64,000 nucleotides of DNA. Origin: Bacteroidia bacterium. Lineage in GTDB: Bacteria > Bacteroidota > Bacteroidia > UKL13-3. Below the pieces are notes generated by a model. The model did no database searches, had not been told where the DNA came from, and saw nothing but the letters and a program-made list of their open reading frames with translations. Position 1 is the stretch's first letter, and each line of letters starts with the position of its first letter. Location: NCBI GenBank assembly GCA_021740845.1, contig JAIOYZ010000001.1, forward strand, positions 299,606-363,605, in the 5' to 3' direction. Both the position numbers and the translations under genes were made by a program. Of this stretch, positions 51,601 through 61,347 are shown piece by piece.

Positions 51601-54600
51601 GCCAAAATGTGCAGGGAAGAATAAACTTGTATTTAGATTGGAAGGATTGGTAATGGTTGGACCAAGTTTTAAACTACTCCATTGGTAAACTCCAGAATAT
51701 TGACTTTGGTTATTAGTAGTAATTGAGATTGGCCCACAAGAACTATCAATATTGAATTTGAAATTTGTTATTGGTCTACTTGGAATTCGAACATTTTTTT
51801 GAACGCTATCTATACATCCAAAATTTGATTCTGCAGTCAAGGTTATTTGGTAGTATTTGCTAACCCCACTTTGATTGTCTGGAAAAGAAATGGCTACTTG
51901 GGAATTGCTGGTATCATTTGAAATTCCCACGCCTAATGGGTTAATAAACCATCTAAAACTAGTATTGTTTATTGGAGGAATTTGAGTACTAATATTATTC
52001 GCTAATAGTAGTTTTGGGTAGCATAAAAACGTATCACTTAATCCAAAATCAGGGTTTGGTAAAGGTTTTATTATCAATTGTTTTGAAATAGAATCTAAAC
52101 ACCCTGTGCCTCCAGCTAAGGTAACTAGTTTTATATTTATAGTTGTATCTGAAATTCCATAATTATAAAAAGTGAAATTAGTGTTTTTTGAACTAACGAT
52201 ATTGTTTGTTCCTCCAAGTTCCCATCTGTAAGTTAGGCCAGTGGTTGGTATACTCAAATTAATAAATTGAATATTTGTTCCACTACAAGTGATACTATCA
52301 ATTGAAACAAAATTAGGTTTAGGGTTTTCAATGGTATAAAACCACATTTCCATACTGTCGTTCTTACAACCATTTTTACTTATTGCTTTTAGTTTTATTA
52401 AACCACTGTCAGCTTGATTTGGAATGCTTGTACCAGGAAATGTTAATCCGCTTCCTAAGTAAATTCCATTTCTATACCATTCATAAGTATTGTTTGCATT
52501 AATAAATGCTTGCGCCGAGATATTACTTGAAGTTATATTAAATGGAGCACAAGAAGTTCCAATTAATCTTGTAAACACCGCTTTTGCATTAGGTTTAACT
52601 ACCACAGAATTTTCAAAAGTATCTTTACATCCATGTTTGCTAGTAGCAATTAGGCTAACAGAATAGGTACTATCATTAATAGTACTGTTAACAAAAAATC
52701 CTGAATCATTAATGCTTGTATGATTATTAGATAAGCTAGACCAAACAAAGCTCATACTGTTTAAAGGTTCAGCGTTTTTAGGATTGGAAATATTAGTAAA
52801 CCTTACCCATCTTGGTCCACAACTATCTTGAGTAATGGTAGTAAATTGTGCTAGAGGTTTAGGGTAAATGGTAACAAGTCGAGTTAAAGAATCTAAACAA
52901 CCCGTTCCTGTTCTAGTAGCAATTAGTTTAATGGAATAATTGATAGAATCATTTCCATTATTTTGATTAAAACTAAGGTTAGGGTTTTGAGTTGAAATAT
53001 TTGAAAAACTTGCGCTAGAGTTTGGTTCAACACTCCAAAGCCAATTAGAACCTACATTAGTAGTATTGTTATTGATGGCAACAGTTGAAGGCCCACAAAA
53101 AGTAGGAGGAACAGTAAACTGAGCCAATGGTCTTCTGAGAATGCTAATATTTCTTGTTGTGTCATGAATACATCCATCCACACTAGTGACCCGCAATCGA
53201 ATAGTATAAATAGTGTCGATACTCAGTTGGTTATCTGGAAAGGTGATGGAAGGAGTGCTAGAAATTGTATCACTAAATGTTAGTAATGAATTGCTAGAAG
53301 GAACCAAAAGTTTCCAACCGTATGTGGTAGTGCCAGCTTTGAATAAACTAGAGTTAGTAGGAGCAAGAATTGAGTTGGCACAATTACTATTAGGAATAGA
53401 AAAGTTTGCCAAAGGTTTAGGATAAACTAAAATGGATTTGCTTATAGAATCTTTACATCCAGAACCAGCAGTAATTACAAGTTTGGCAGTATAGCTTGCA
53501 TTTGCAGTATTAGATGGATTAACAAAGGTGATTGGGAAAGGATTTCCAGCCCCAGTCGATGCTCCATTGCTAAATGTCCAAGCTGAACTTACTCCTGGAG
53601 AGGAGGTATTAGTGAAGTTTACAGTTAGTGCACTACAACCCGTATCAGCACTTGTGGTAAAAGCAGGAACGGGATTTGGAATTGTTCTGAACCAAATTTC
53701 CATGCTATCATCTTTACAACCATTTTTGCTTATAGCTTTTAATTTAATTAAAACAGAATCGTTTGCATTATTTAAATAAAAGTTAGGGAAGGAAAGGTTT
53801 GATCCAATTAGAGAATCGTTTGCATACCAATAATAATTGCTATTGGCATTAGGAAAGGCAATTGGAGTAATTTTAGGGGTAATATAAAATGGTGCACAAT
53901 TAACAATAGAACTTGCTGTAAACACCGCTTTTGCATTAGGTTTAACTACCACAGAATTTTCAAAGGTATCTTTACAACCATGTTTGCTAGTAGCAATTAG
54001 GCTAACAGAATAGGTACTATCATTAATAGTACTGTTAACAAAAAATCCTGAATCATTAATGCTTGTGTGATTATTAGATAAGCTAGACCAAACAAAGCTC
54101 ATACTGCTTAAAGGCTCAGCGTTTTTGGGATTGGAAGTATTAGTAAACCTTACCCATCTTGGTCCACAACTATCTTGAGTGATGGTAGTAAATTGTGCTT
54201 GTGGTTTAGGGTAAATAGTAACAAGTCGAGTTAAAGAATCTAAACAACCTGTTCCTATTCTAGTAGCAATTAGTTTAATGGAATAATTGATAGAATCATT
54301 TCCATTATTTTGATTGAAACTAAGGTTAGGGTTTTGAGTTGAAATATTTGAAAAACTTGCGCTAGCATTTGGTTCAACACTCCAAAGCCAATTAGAACCT
54401 ACATTAGAAGTATTGTTACTGATGGCAACAGTTGAAGGCCCACAAAAAGTAGGAGGAACTGTAAACTGTACCAATGGTCTTCTGAGAATGCTAATATTTT
54501 TTGTTGTATCATGAATACATCCATCCACACTAGTGACCCGCAATCGAATGGTATAAATAGTGTCGATACTTAGTTGATTGTCTGGAAAGGTGATGGAAGG

Positions 54601-57600
54601 AGTGCTAGAAATTGTATCACTAAATGTTAGTAATGAATTGCTGGAAGGAACCAAAAGTTTCCAACCGTATGTGGTAGTGCCAGCTTTGAATAAACTTGAG
54701 TTAGTAGGAGCAAGAATTGAGTTGGCACAATTACTATTAGGAATAGAAAAGTTGGACAAAGGTTTAGGATAAACTCTTATTTGTTTTTGGACAGAGTCTT
54801 TACAGCCTGTTAATCCAGCTGTAATTATTAGTTTCAAAGTAAATAAACTGTCAACCGTATGAGAGTAATTTATATAATTAATATTGCCAGTATTGTTTGA
54901 AGAACTAAGTCCGTTTCCATAACTCCAATTCAAAATAACACCTGGCGTACTTGTATTGGTATAAATTACATTTAAAGGGCTGCATCCAATGGAATCATTT
55001 ACCAAAAAACTTGCCTTAGGGTTGCTAATTGTTCTAAATAATCTTATTAGTGTATCGGGTTTGCAGCCATGAATATTAGTGGTAATTAAACGATAATACA
55101 AAGTGTCATCAGCATTAGAAAGCGTAGCGCTTGGAATATTTGTACCAGAACTTGTACTTAATATATTAAATTGTTTGTCTAATATTTCCCAAGTATAGGA
55201 GTTAACCGCATTTGGATATTGCTGAAGTGAAATTATTGAATTGTCAATTATAAATGGTGCACAAGATGAATAGAAGGATGCATTAAAATCTGATTTTGGA
55301 AAAGGAAAAATAGTAATAGTGCTATTTGCTGTATCTTTACATCCCCATTTAGAACTCGCAATTAGTTGAACTGTCCTAACACTATCAATTACTCCATAGT
55401 TTGTATAGGTTTTTGTTTGATTTATACTCGTATCAGATGGGAAATTAGAAAACGACCAAACGAAACTCATACTGTTAATTGGCTCTGAATTTTTAGGGTC
55501 AGAAATATTACTAAAGTTAACCGTTAATGGTGAACAACTAGAATCTAGAGGTGAAATTGAAAAAGCAGCTATTGGTTTTGGGTAAATTAATATTGAATTG
55601 TCAATTGTATCTGCACAACTAAGTGTGGCATCATTTCTATTAGCAATTAATTTAATTCCATAATTAATTGGTAGGTTAGAATTGTTTACAGGGAAAATAA
55701 TTGTTGGGTTTGTAGAGCTTGGAGATACAATTGAAACTGTTGCACTTGGGTTTGTGCTCCACAAATATGAACTCAATACATTTGAAGTAAGATTTGAAAT
55801 TGAATAACTTGCCGGTCCACAATTCACTTGGCTACCAGTATAAAATTGAGCATTAGGTCTTCTCCTTAATGCTATTTGCTTACTCACGCTATCTCTACAT
55901 CCAAAATTTGTAACTGCTACTAATTTGAGGGTATAATTAATATCTATAATTGTTTTATTTTCGGGAAAAGTTCCTATAACATTTGGGTTTGAATAATTGT
56001 CCAAAATTGAATTTGAAAAACCTCCATCATTACTTACAGTCCAAAAATAGCCAGAGATTGTTGCAATTGAATTTGTGCTTGAATTAACAGCAAAAGTATC
56101 TAATGCACATTTTTGTGTAGCTATATTGAAATTTGGGTTTGGTTTTGGGTTAACTGTAACCACTAAGGTATCGCTTCCACTGCATCCACTACCTGCCGTA
56201 AATGAGTATATAAGTTGGAAGCTTCCTGCACCTGTTATGGATGGGTTAAATAAGCCACTTGAGCTAACTCCATTTCCGCTCCAAGTACCGCCAGTGCTTG
56301 GGTTAAATCCACTTAATTGAAAACTAGGAGAGTTTTCGCAAATAGAAAAATCGGACCCTGCTGATACAATTGGAGGTGAAATTATTGTAACTATAACCGT
56401 ATCACTGTTTACACATAAATTAGAATTTGTATACGTGTAAACTAATGAATAGGAACCTAGAGGCATGGCGCTTGGGTTTAGACTATCACCTATTACATAT
56501 GATCCACTCCAAACTCCTCCACTTGGAGTTGCACTTAATAAATATTTCGGTTGATTTGAGCATTTTGAATAATCACCTCCAGCATTTACTATAGGCAATG
56601 GATAGATTGTTATGGTATCAGGATTACTTGCTAATGAAAATGTTCCAATGCATTGTCCACTGCTAACAATACGTCTAAAAATACTTGTCGAGCCCAAAAG
56701 ACCAGGTGAATAATTTATGAGGGTATCGGCAACTCCAAGGTTTACCCATATTCCACCAATATATTTTTGCCACTGGTAATGGTAAATTCCATTACCACCA
56801 ATAGGATTGGATCCATTAATTATTGGTGAAATAGTACCAATACAAACCGCTGAATTCGGATAAATTGAATTGGATGAAATTGCAGGTAAAACTGAAATTA
56901 GAATAGAGTTAGAAAAAAGGATACATGTTCCCGATGTAGTAATTCTTCTATAATAGGTATTGCTTGTTAAAATTGGTGGTTGATAGGTCAATAATGTGGC
57001 TCCAGTTATATCAGAATAAATGCTTCCATTTGCACTTTGTTGCCATTGATAAGTGTAGGTTCCAGATCCCCCTGTAGGTGTTGGGCCTGTTAAAATAGAA
57101 GGCGATTGTCCATAACAAATGGTTTGGTTAGAGCCTATGTTTGCAACTAAGGGTTGGTAAATAGTAAGTTTAAGTGTATCTAAATTGGGGGCACATTTTC
57201 CATTTCCAACGCTCCACTCAAAAAAATAAATTCCATTTATTAAATTAGAAATAGTTGTAGTAGCCTGACTAATATTTGAAATGGTTGGACTATTTGGTCC
57301 AGATAAAAATCGCCAAGTGCCTATTCCTGAACTAATAGAATTGGCAGAAATAATTCCTATTATGGGTGTAGATACTGAATTTAAACAATAACTTGTATCT
57401 CTAGTAATAGCAGCTGATGGCAGTGAATCAACTTTTATCCTAACACTATCTGAAAGCATGGCTGGGCAAACACCATTTTGAACCATAACCCTATACCATG
57501 TACTTTGGGTAAGGTTTAAATAATTAAAAGGATTGACATTGCTACTTGAAATAATTGTTGACCATGTACCTGGTAATGTATTCGCTTTTTGCCACTCCAA

Positions 57601-60600
57601 AATACTTCCTCTTGATCCTATTAAATTAAGTGCACCGCTATTTGTGTTTATACAAACCGTATCAGTTCCGGTTAATATTCCTGCCACGGTAGGGGAGTCC
57701 ACACTTATTTGTACATAAGGCGTTTTTACTTCACCGCAAGCACCCGCTGCTCCAGTATTTAAAACAACTCTATATTTAGTTGTTTGAGTTAAATTCGAAA
57801 ATGTATAGCTAGAACTTGTGTAAATTATACTATCAAATGTTAAAAATGGAGCTATACTTCTTTCCCATCTTAATATGGTCCCCGAAAAGCTTGATAAAAT
57901 AATTGACCCTGAATTATTTCCTCCACAAACAGTAGTATCTTTATCTAAATTCCCTGGAGTTGGACTAGGAATTATCGTAACATCATGGGTTAAAGGAGAA
58001 CCATTGCATGAGCCAAACCATGGAGTAATTGTATATCTAACCACAGAATTTATGGTTCCAATATTGTAAATAGTTTGAGCTATTGGACTCAGAGTATCGG
58101 TTGATTTTGGATAATAACCATAAGTAAGTATCCCTGCTGTTCTTGCCGTATCATATCTAAATAAAGTTCCACTTACATTTGAATTTAATTGAATATTAGT
58201 TTGTGTTCCGCTACAAATAGTGCTTGAACCTAGAATACTTAATACAGGAATTGGGTTGACTGTTACTGTAAATATAACTGGCAAGCCAACACAATTACTT
58301 GGGGAGGGGCCAGTAGGCGTGATGGTATATCGAACAACGGCGGGAATTGTACCTGTATTAACCAATGTTTGGTTTATTGAATTTGTTCCATTTGAGTAAC
58401 CTGTCACAGTTCCACTAAGAATAGTAGTTGTATAGGTATAGGTTGTACCTGGAATAGGTGATAAAGGCGTATAACTTGCTAAAGTTCCTGAACAAATAGT
58501 TTGGGAGTCTCCAGTTATTGTTGGTAATGGATATACTAAAACATAAATAGTTGTATCAGGCGAGTTACATCCATTTGCTGAGGCATGAATTACATATTTA
58601 ATACTATCAATTGCATTTAACGAAGAATTTATTATTTTTTGATTTATTAATCCAAATGTTGGCGTGGTCTGATTTGAAAATCCTGTACTAATACCCTTAA
58701 TTGATGTGGCCGTCCATGTATATAAAGATGAATCAACCGTTGAAAAGATTGTTAAATTAGTAGAATCTCCTGAACAAATAGATTTATTAGCTGATAATAC
58801 ATGTGGTATAGGATATACAGTTATTATAACATCCACCGAATCTCCAAAACAATTAGTGCTTAACTGCTTTGCTGTAATTCTATAAATAAGGGTCTCAGTT
58901 GTTGATCCTATATTAAAAATTGTTTGTGAAATTGGTCCTGTTGACCCAATTGAATCGCTAGAATACCCTATAATGTTTGGAGAGTTTGGAATTGCTCGCC
59001 AATAATAAGTTACTGCACCAATCAAATTATTGGAAAGTGAAATAGCAGTTGTACCTCCTGAACAAAACGAATCATTAACAGAAATTGTTGAAACAATGGG
59101 TTGAGGATTTATAATGATATTTTGAGTGTCTGGTAAAGAAATTCCGCACTCATTTGTGGCTGTTAAAATTACTCTATAACTAATTGGTAATGTAGTGAAA
59201 TTTGTAAACCGTATTATTGGATTTCGACTTGTACTGCTACCATTTAAAAAAGTAAACCCAGTTTGAGGTCCTGGGGTTTGAGTGATACTCCAATTGTAGG
59301 TGCTTATATTACTAAAACTACTATCATATGTTGGATTATGATTTACATCAATCGGGCCAAATACAACTGTTTGCGAATCACAATAAATTATGTCTGGGGG
59401 CAATGTAACAACAGGAATATCTTTAATTATAACAAGCGTGTCTTTGAAAAAATTACCTTGACAGGTATTGCTAATAGTTAACCTAATAGCATATTTCCCT
59501 TTTTGGCTAAATTGGAATATTGGATTGACACTATTTGAATCTGTTCCTGAAAGGTAGGTATACCTATTGCCAGGAGCTAGAATAGTTGAGGTTGAACTAT
59601 CCCTCACAGACCAAGTATATATAGGAGTTGCACAACTTAATAATGTATTTGAAGTATTATTTATAGTTACAATATTGTTTTTACAAGCATTACTTGGGTT
59701 TAATGAAAATCCAAAATTTGGTATAGGTATTGGCTGAACACAAATTGTTTTAGTAATGGAGTCTGCCCCACAGGTAAAAGCGGGATTTAATAAATAGGCT
59801 GGAGATTTTATAATAAGCTTAATTTGATAAATTCCAGGAATAGTAAATCTGATTGTAATATTATCACTTGCCGAAATTATTGGGGACATTGTGCCAGATA
59901 TCAATGTCCATCCGGTGGCTGGAGTAATTAACCATTCTGGAAAACTAGTTGTATCGCAAGAATTTGGAGGGCTGGGGTCCACAAATTTCCCAGATAAAGA
60001 TGAATTTGAAAATGTTACATTGGTATTAATGCAAGCTGGATTATTATATGAAAAATTTGGTTGAGGTTTTGAGCTAAGTTGAATTGGTTCAACTGTGGCA
60101 GCTGATGAAGCACAAGAATTAACAGCTGTAATTCTTAGGTGAAACGAATTATCGTAACTTCCTAATGAAACAAAACCACATGAATTTGAATTGTAATTTT
60201 TTGTGTATGTAATGGGTGGAGGATGAACATATGATGTTTCTGCTCCTTTATCGTTACTTGTTATGAGGTACCTAGTTCCAGGGCTATTACCAGTAAAATT
60301 TGTAATTGGAAAAGTATATGTCTTTGCTATGCACTCACCAGTAGTATTTCCAGGATTACCTAGGCCAATACTCGGATTTGTGCCAATATAAATATATTTA
60401 TTTCTTGTTGTAGTGCATCCTCCTAATCCAGTAACAATCAGCTGAAAATTATATTCTCCTTGTAATAAATAAGTGTGGGAAATAATTGAACTAAAGGTAG
60501 AAACATTTGTATTAGAAGTTGCATCTCCCCAAATGAATGAATAATTGGAATTGACTGAATTAGTGGTTGATGAATTTGCTAGAGATAATTGAAATGGGAT

Positions 60601-61347
60601 TGTATTGTTACATTTTCTAATAGTATCTGGGTCAAGATTCCCTGAAGGCACGTTTGCAAAATTACCAGATACCAATAAAGAAGCATAAGTTCTTGCAGAT
60701 GGCCTTGGAATTACCGTTATGTTTTTGGAAATACTATCTGAACAACCATAAATATCTGATGCTAGAAGTGATATACCAAAATTGACATATGTAGAACCAA
60801 TTGAGGGATTGAAAACAACATTTGGAGAACAAGAATTATTGGAATTAGGAGTTCCACTAGGCCCAGAAAAGGTCCATAAACAATTAAATGTTCCAAATGG
60901 TGTCGATGTGTTTTGTAAATTTATGCTTGTCCCAGCACAGGCACTATCAGGTGTAAATGTAAAATTTGGGGTAGGTTGGGTTATGGTAACGCCAATCAGA
61001 GTATCTGAAACAATTGAACTAGGAGAGGTACTAATAACTCTAATTGAATAATTATTTGAAATAGTGGCAGTTGCTGGAACTGTGATTGAAATAGACAGTG
61101 TGGTTCCAGAATTTGAAACTATTGGTGAGGAAAAATCTCCTGCGAAGGAAGATAATTGTGCTACGAAAGAAGAACCAGGGGTCCCAGTAGTATCAAATAG
61201 TATAGTATAATTACCATTTTTACATAAATGTCCAGAATTTCCAGAGATTCTTACATTATTTATTGTTTGCCCTGTAATGGTATTTGAGTAGATTAAGCAG
61301 AACAAAACGAGTAAAGAATGAAATAGCTGGCCAATGCTTAGTTTCAT
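48664..61347 (-). CDS. Giant PKD-repeat surface adhesin with type B T9SS sorting domain (SprB-like)
   Basis: 4227 residues. It has a signal peptide (LFHSLLVLFCLIYSNTITGQ) and then dozens of Ig/PKD-like repeats rich in Ser, Asn and Thr. PKD hallmarks (WDFGDGN or WHFGDG followed by HxY) cluster in the C-terminal third. The middle has gliding-protein style repeats (ANIGSNQTICYGQSP, NAGGDYSKC). The end is a gliding-motility C-terminal (CHU_C, type B) domain: VPNAFTPDYGLGDVRIF, FNKWGEIIWES, GWDG, GSYIWTIEA. It is probably a T9SS-exported adhesin, with PorP/SprF just downstream. Residues about 2192-2477 and 2641-2926 are near-identical copies. Confidence 0.9.
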   Translation of the reverse strand: MKLSIGQLFHSLLVLFCLIYSNTITGQTINNVRISGNSGHLCKNGNYTILFDTTGTPGSSFVAQLSSFAGDFSSPIVSNSGTTLSISITVPATATISNNYSIRVISTSPSSIVSDTLIGVTITQPTPNFTFTPDSACAGTSINLQNTSTPFGTFNCLWTFSGPSGTPNSNNSCSPNVVFNPSIGSTYVNFGISLLASDIYGCSDSISKNITVIPRPSARTYASLLVSGNFANVPSGNLDPDTIRKCNNTIPFQLSLANSSTTNSVNSNYSFIWGDATSNTNVSTFSSIISHTYLLQGEYNFQLIVTGLGGCTTTRNKYIYIGTNPSIGLGNPGNTTGECIAKTYTFPITNFTGNSPGTRYLITSNDKGAETSYVHPPPITYTKNYNSNSCGFVSLGSYDNSFHLRITAVNSCASSAATVEPIQLSSKPQPNFSYNNPACINTNVTFSNSSLSGKFVDPSPPNSCDTTSFPEWLITPATGWTLISGTMSPIISASDNITIRFTIPGIYQIKLIIKSPAYLLNPAFTCGADSITKTICVQPIPIPNFGFSLNPSNACKNNIVTINNTSNTLLSCATPIYTWSVRDSSTSTILAPGNRYTYLSGTDSNSVNPIFQFSQKGKYAIRLTISNTCQGNFFKDTLVIIKDIPVVTLPPDIIYCDSQTVVFGPIDVNHNPTYDSSFSNISTYNWSITQTPGPQTGFTFLNGSSTSRNPIIRFTNFTTLPISYRVILTATNECGISLPDTQNIIINPQPIVSTISVNDSFCSGGTTAISLSNNLIGAVTYYWRAIPNSPNIIGYSSDSIGSTGPISQTIFNIGSTTETLIYRITAKQLSTNCFGDSVDVIITVYPIPHVLSANKSICSGDSTNLTIFSTVDSSLYTWTATSIKGISTGFSNQTTPTFGLINQKIINSSLNAIDSIKYVIHASANGCNSPDTTIYVLVYPLPTITGDSQTICSGTLASYTPLSPIPGTTYTYTTTILSGTVTGYSNGTNSINQTLVNTGTIPAVVRYTITPTGPSPSNCVGLPVIFTVTVNPIPVLSILGSSTICSGTQTNIQLNSNVSGTLFRYDTARTAGILTYGYYPKSTDTLSPIAQTIYNIGTINSVVRYTITPWFGSCNGSPLTHDVTIIPSPTPGNLDKDTTVCGGNNSGSIILSSFSGTILRWERSIAPFLTFDSIIYTSSSYTFSNLTQTTKYRVVLNTGAAGACGEVKTPYVQISVDSPTVAGILTGTDTVCINTNSGALNLIGSRGSILEWQKANTLPGTWSTIISSSNVNPFNYLNLTQSTWYRVMVQNGVCPAMLSDSVRIKVDSLPSAAITRDTSYCLNSVSTPIIGIISANSISSGIGTWRFLSGPNSPTISNISQATTTISNLINGIYFFEWSVGNGKCAPNLDTLKLTIYQPLVANIGSNQTICYGQSPSILTGPTPTGGSGTYTYQWQQSANGSIYSDITGATLLTYQPPILTSNTYYRRITTSGTCILFSNSILISVLPAISSNSIYPNSAVCIGTISPIINGSNPIGGNGIYHYQWQKYIGGIWVNLGVADTLINYSPGLLGSTSIFRRIVSSGQCIGTFSLASNPDTITIYPLPIVNAGGDYSKCSNQPKYLLSATPSGGVWSGSYVIGDSLNPSAMPLGSYSLVYTYTNSNLCVNSDTVIVTIISPPIVSAGSDFSICENSPSFQLSGFNPSTGGTWSGNGVSSSGLFNPSITGAGSFQLIYSFTAGSGCSGSDTLVVTVNPKPNPNFNIATQKCALDTFAVNSSTNSIATISGYFWTVSNDGGFSNSILDNYSNPNVIGTFPENKTIIDINYTLKLVAVTNFGCRDSVSKQIALRRRPNAQFYTGSQVNCGPASYSISNLTSNVLSSYLWSTNPSATVSIVSPSSTNPTIIFPVNNSNLPINYGIKLIANRNDATLSCADTIDNSILIYPKPIAAFSISPLDSSCSPLTVNFSNISDPKNSEPINSMSFVWSFSNFPSDTSINQTKTYTNYGVIDSVRTVQLIASSKWGCKDTANSTITIFPFPKSDFNASFYSSCAPFIIDNSIISLQQYPNAVNSYTWEILDKQFNILSTSSGTNIPSATLSNADDTLYYRLITTNIHGCKPDTLIRLFRTISNPKASFLVNDSIGCSPLNVIYTNTSTPGVILNWSYGNGLSSSNNTGNINYINYSHTVDSLFTLKLIITAGLTGCKDSVQKQIRVYPKPLSNFSIPNSNCANSILAPTNSSLFKAGTTTYGWKLLVPSSNSLLTFSDTISSTPSITFPDNQLSIDTIYTIRLRVTSVDGCIHDTTKNISILRRPLVQFTVPPTFCGPSTVAISNNTSNVGSNWLWSVEPNASASFSNISTQNPNLSFNQNNGNDSINYSIKLIATRIGTGCLDSLTRLVTIYPKPQAQFTTITQDSCGPRWVRFTNTSNPKNAEPLSSMSFVWSSLSNNHTSINDSGFFVNSTINDSTYSVSLIATSKHGCKDTFENSVVVKPNAKAVFTASSIVNCAPFYITPKITPIAFPNANSNYYWYANDSLIGSNLSFPNFYLNNANDSVLIKLKAISKNGCKDDSMEIWFRTIPNPVPAFTTSADTGCSALTVNFTNTSSPGVSSAWTFSNGASTGAGNPFPITFVNPSNTANASYTAKLVITAGSGCKDSISKSILVYPKPLANFSIPNSNCANSILAPTNSSLFKAGTTTYGWKLLVPSSNSLLTFSDTISSTPSITFPDNQLSIDTIYTIRLRVTSVDGCIHDTTRNISILRRPLAQFTVPPTFCGPSTVAINNNTTNVGSNWLWSVEPNSSASFSNISTQNPNLSFNQNNGNDSINYSIKLIATRTGTGCLDSLTRLVTIYPKPLAQFTTITQDSCGPRWVRFTNISNPKNAEPLNSMSFVWSSLSNNHTSINDSGFFVNSTINDSTYSVSLIATSKHGCKDTFENSVVVKPNAKAVFTRLIGTSCAPFNITSSNISAQAFINANNTYEWYRNGIYLGSGLTFPGTSIPNQADSGLIKLKAISKNGCKNDSMEMWFYTIENPKPNFVSIDSITCSGTNIQFINLSIPTTGLTYRWELGGTNNIVSSKNTNFTFYNYGISDTTINIKLVTLAGGTGCLDSISKQLIIKPLPNPDFGLSDTFLCYPKLLLANNISTQIPPINNTSFRWFINPLGVGISNDTSNSQVAISFPDNQSGVSKYYQITLTAESNFGCIDSVQKNVRIPSRPITNFKFNIDSSCGPISITTNNQSQYSGVYQWSSLKLGPTITNPSNLNTSLFFPAHFGLVDSIYPIKLITTNIDGCRDTLIKPFLVFPNPISMFSSSLDSGCAPLPIDFFSESIVKKPANYIWNFGDGTSLNTNIDSATHSYSGSIYRDTLFISSLISTSVNGCRDTVSKPINVLSGAVANITLEDTLICSNASNPSKLKIINSSFGSVDTFYWDFGDGTTLITTEDSIIFKPFPFEGTYTITLKAVNTCRTSYDTANVTVQVPPTVEISKTDSVGCSPLDVTFTSQSNNVYRASYFWTFGNGNTSISAIPPIQTYLQSLTTDTFYYIRLNVSNVCGNFPKFDTVRILPKPTAIFLSNTLIGCSPLEIYLSNFSVGIPQEIKWYFGNGDSSNRFNLDYPYKPIIYRTIDTPTVYKIRLIVSNICGIDSMSKYITVLPNTVKSFFSTDVQDGCESLVVKFKDLSYGGANIHWNFGDGGTSADSSPVHTFSSPGSYKVRQYVNNNCSYDTSSVMIYVYPKPKFTITKTIGNICINQSVQFNSNLTDSGSIIWHFGDGDSSTFYNPTHKYLSPGKKVFTATLTSNFNTCKNTIKDSLTIYDLPIISIASDSIRGCLNQTFNFEAISNYNHFYSWDFGDSNIAVGQKSNYVFKNPGTYTIKLVATSIQGCIDSTTKQIEVYPIPTALFDYSPRDTCNGPAWVSFNNLSIGGNAYWWDFGNGNTSTNTNSVQFYDGIAKYKIQLVTSNAYNCYDTTEHFFEIFSKPVPDFSIETKNYCIGDSIKFTNKSKLSKTYFWDFGDGNYSTLENPTHKYDTVGTYSIKLIAFAGLVCADSITKTSAITIHPPPDASFIIESADPNKPFRTFRFSANSKNQLRYFWDFEKGETGTGQTIIFTYDEIDTLKCRLIYLTVSSDYGCMDTSEQKICLEPYWNGLYVPNAFTPDYGLGDVRIFNPIGIELKSYHLKIFNKWGEIIWESTALIDGKPAVGWDGINMKDGSNCLPGSYIWTIEATFTNGDNWPGMLYPGSKKPAKKGNVTLIR
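52571..53428 (-). repeat. 858-bp internal repeat, copy 1, in the giant adhesin
   Basis: Pairs with 53918-54775 at a constant offset of 1347 bp (449 codons), so the reading frame is preserved. It covers residues about 2641-2926 and spans roughly three PKD/Ig-like units. Confidence 0.85.
53918..54775 (-). repeat. 858-bp internal repeat, copy 2, in the giant adhesin
   Basis: Near-identical to 52571-53428. By eye about ten residues differ over 286, several as single-base changes such as TTK/TTR and ISNNTSN/INNNTTN. Confidence 0.85.

Noticed and set aside
53213..54772. Repeated 64-70 codon plus-strand frames inside the giant adhesin
   Set aside because: They are duplicated because the adhesin repeat is duplicated, and they lie antisense to a clear coding frame.
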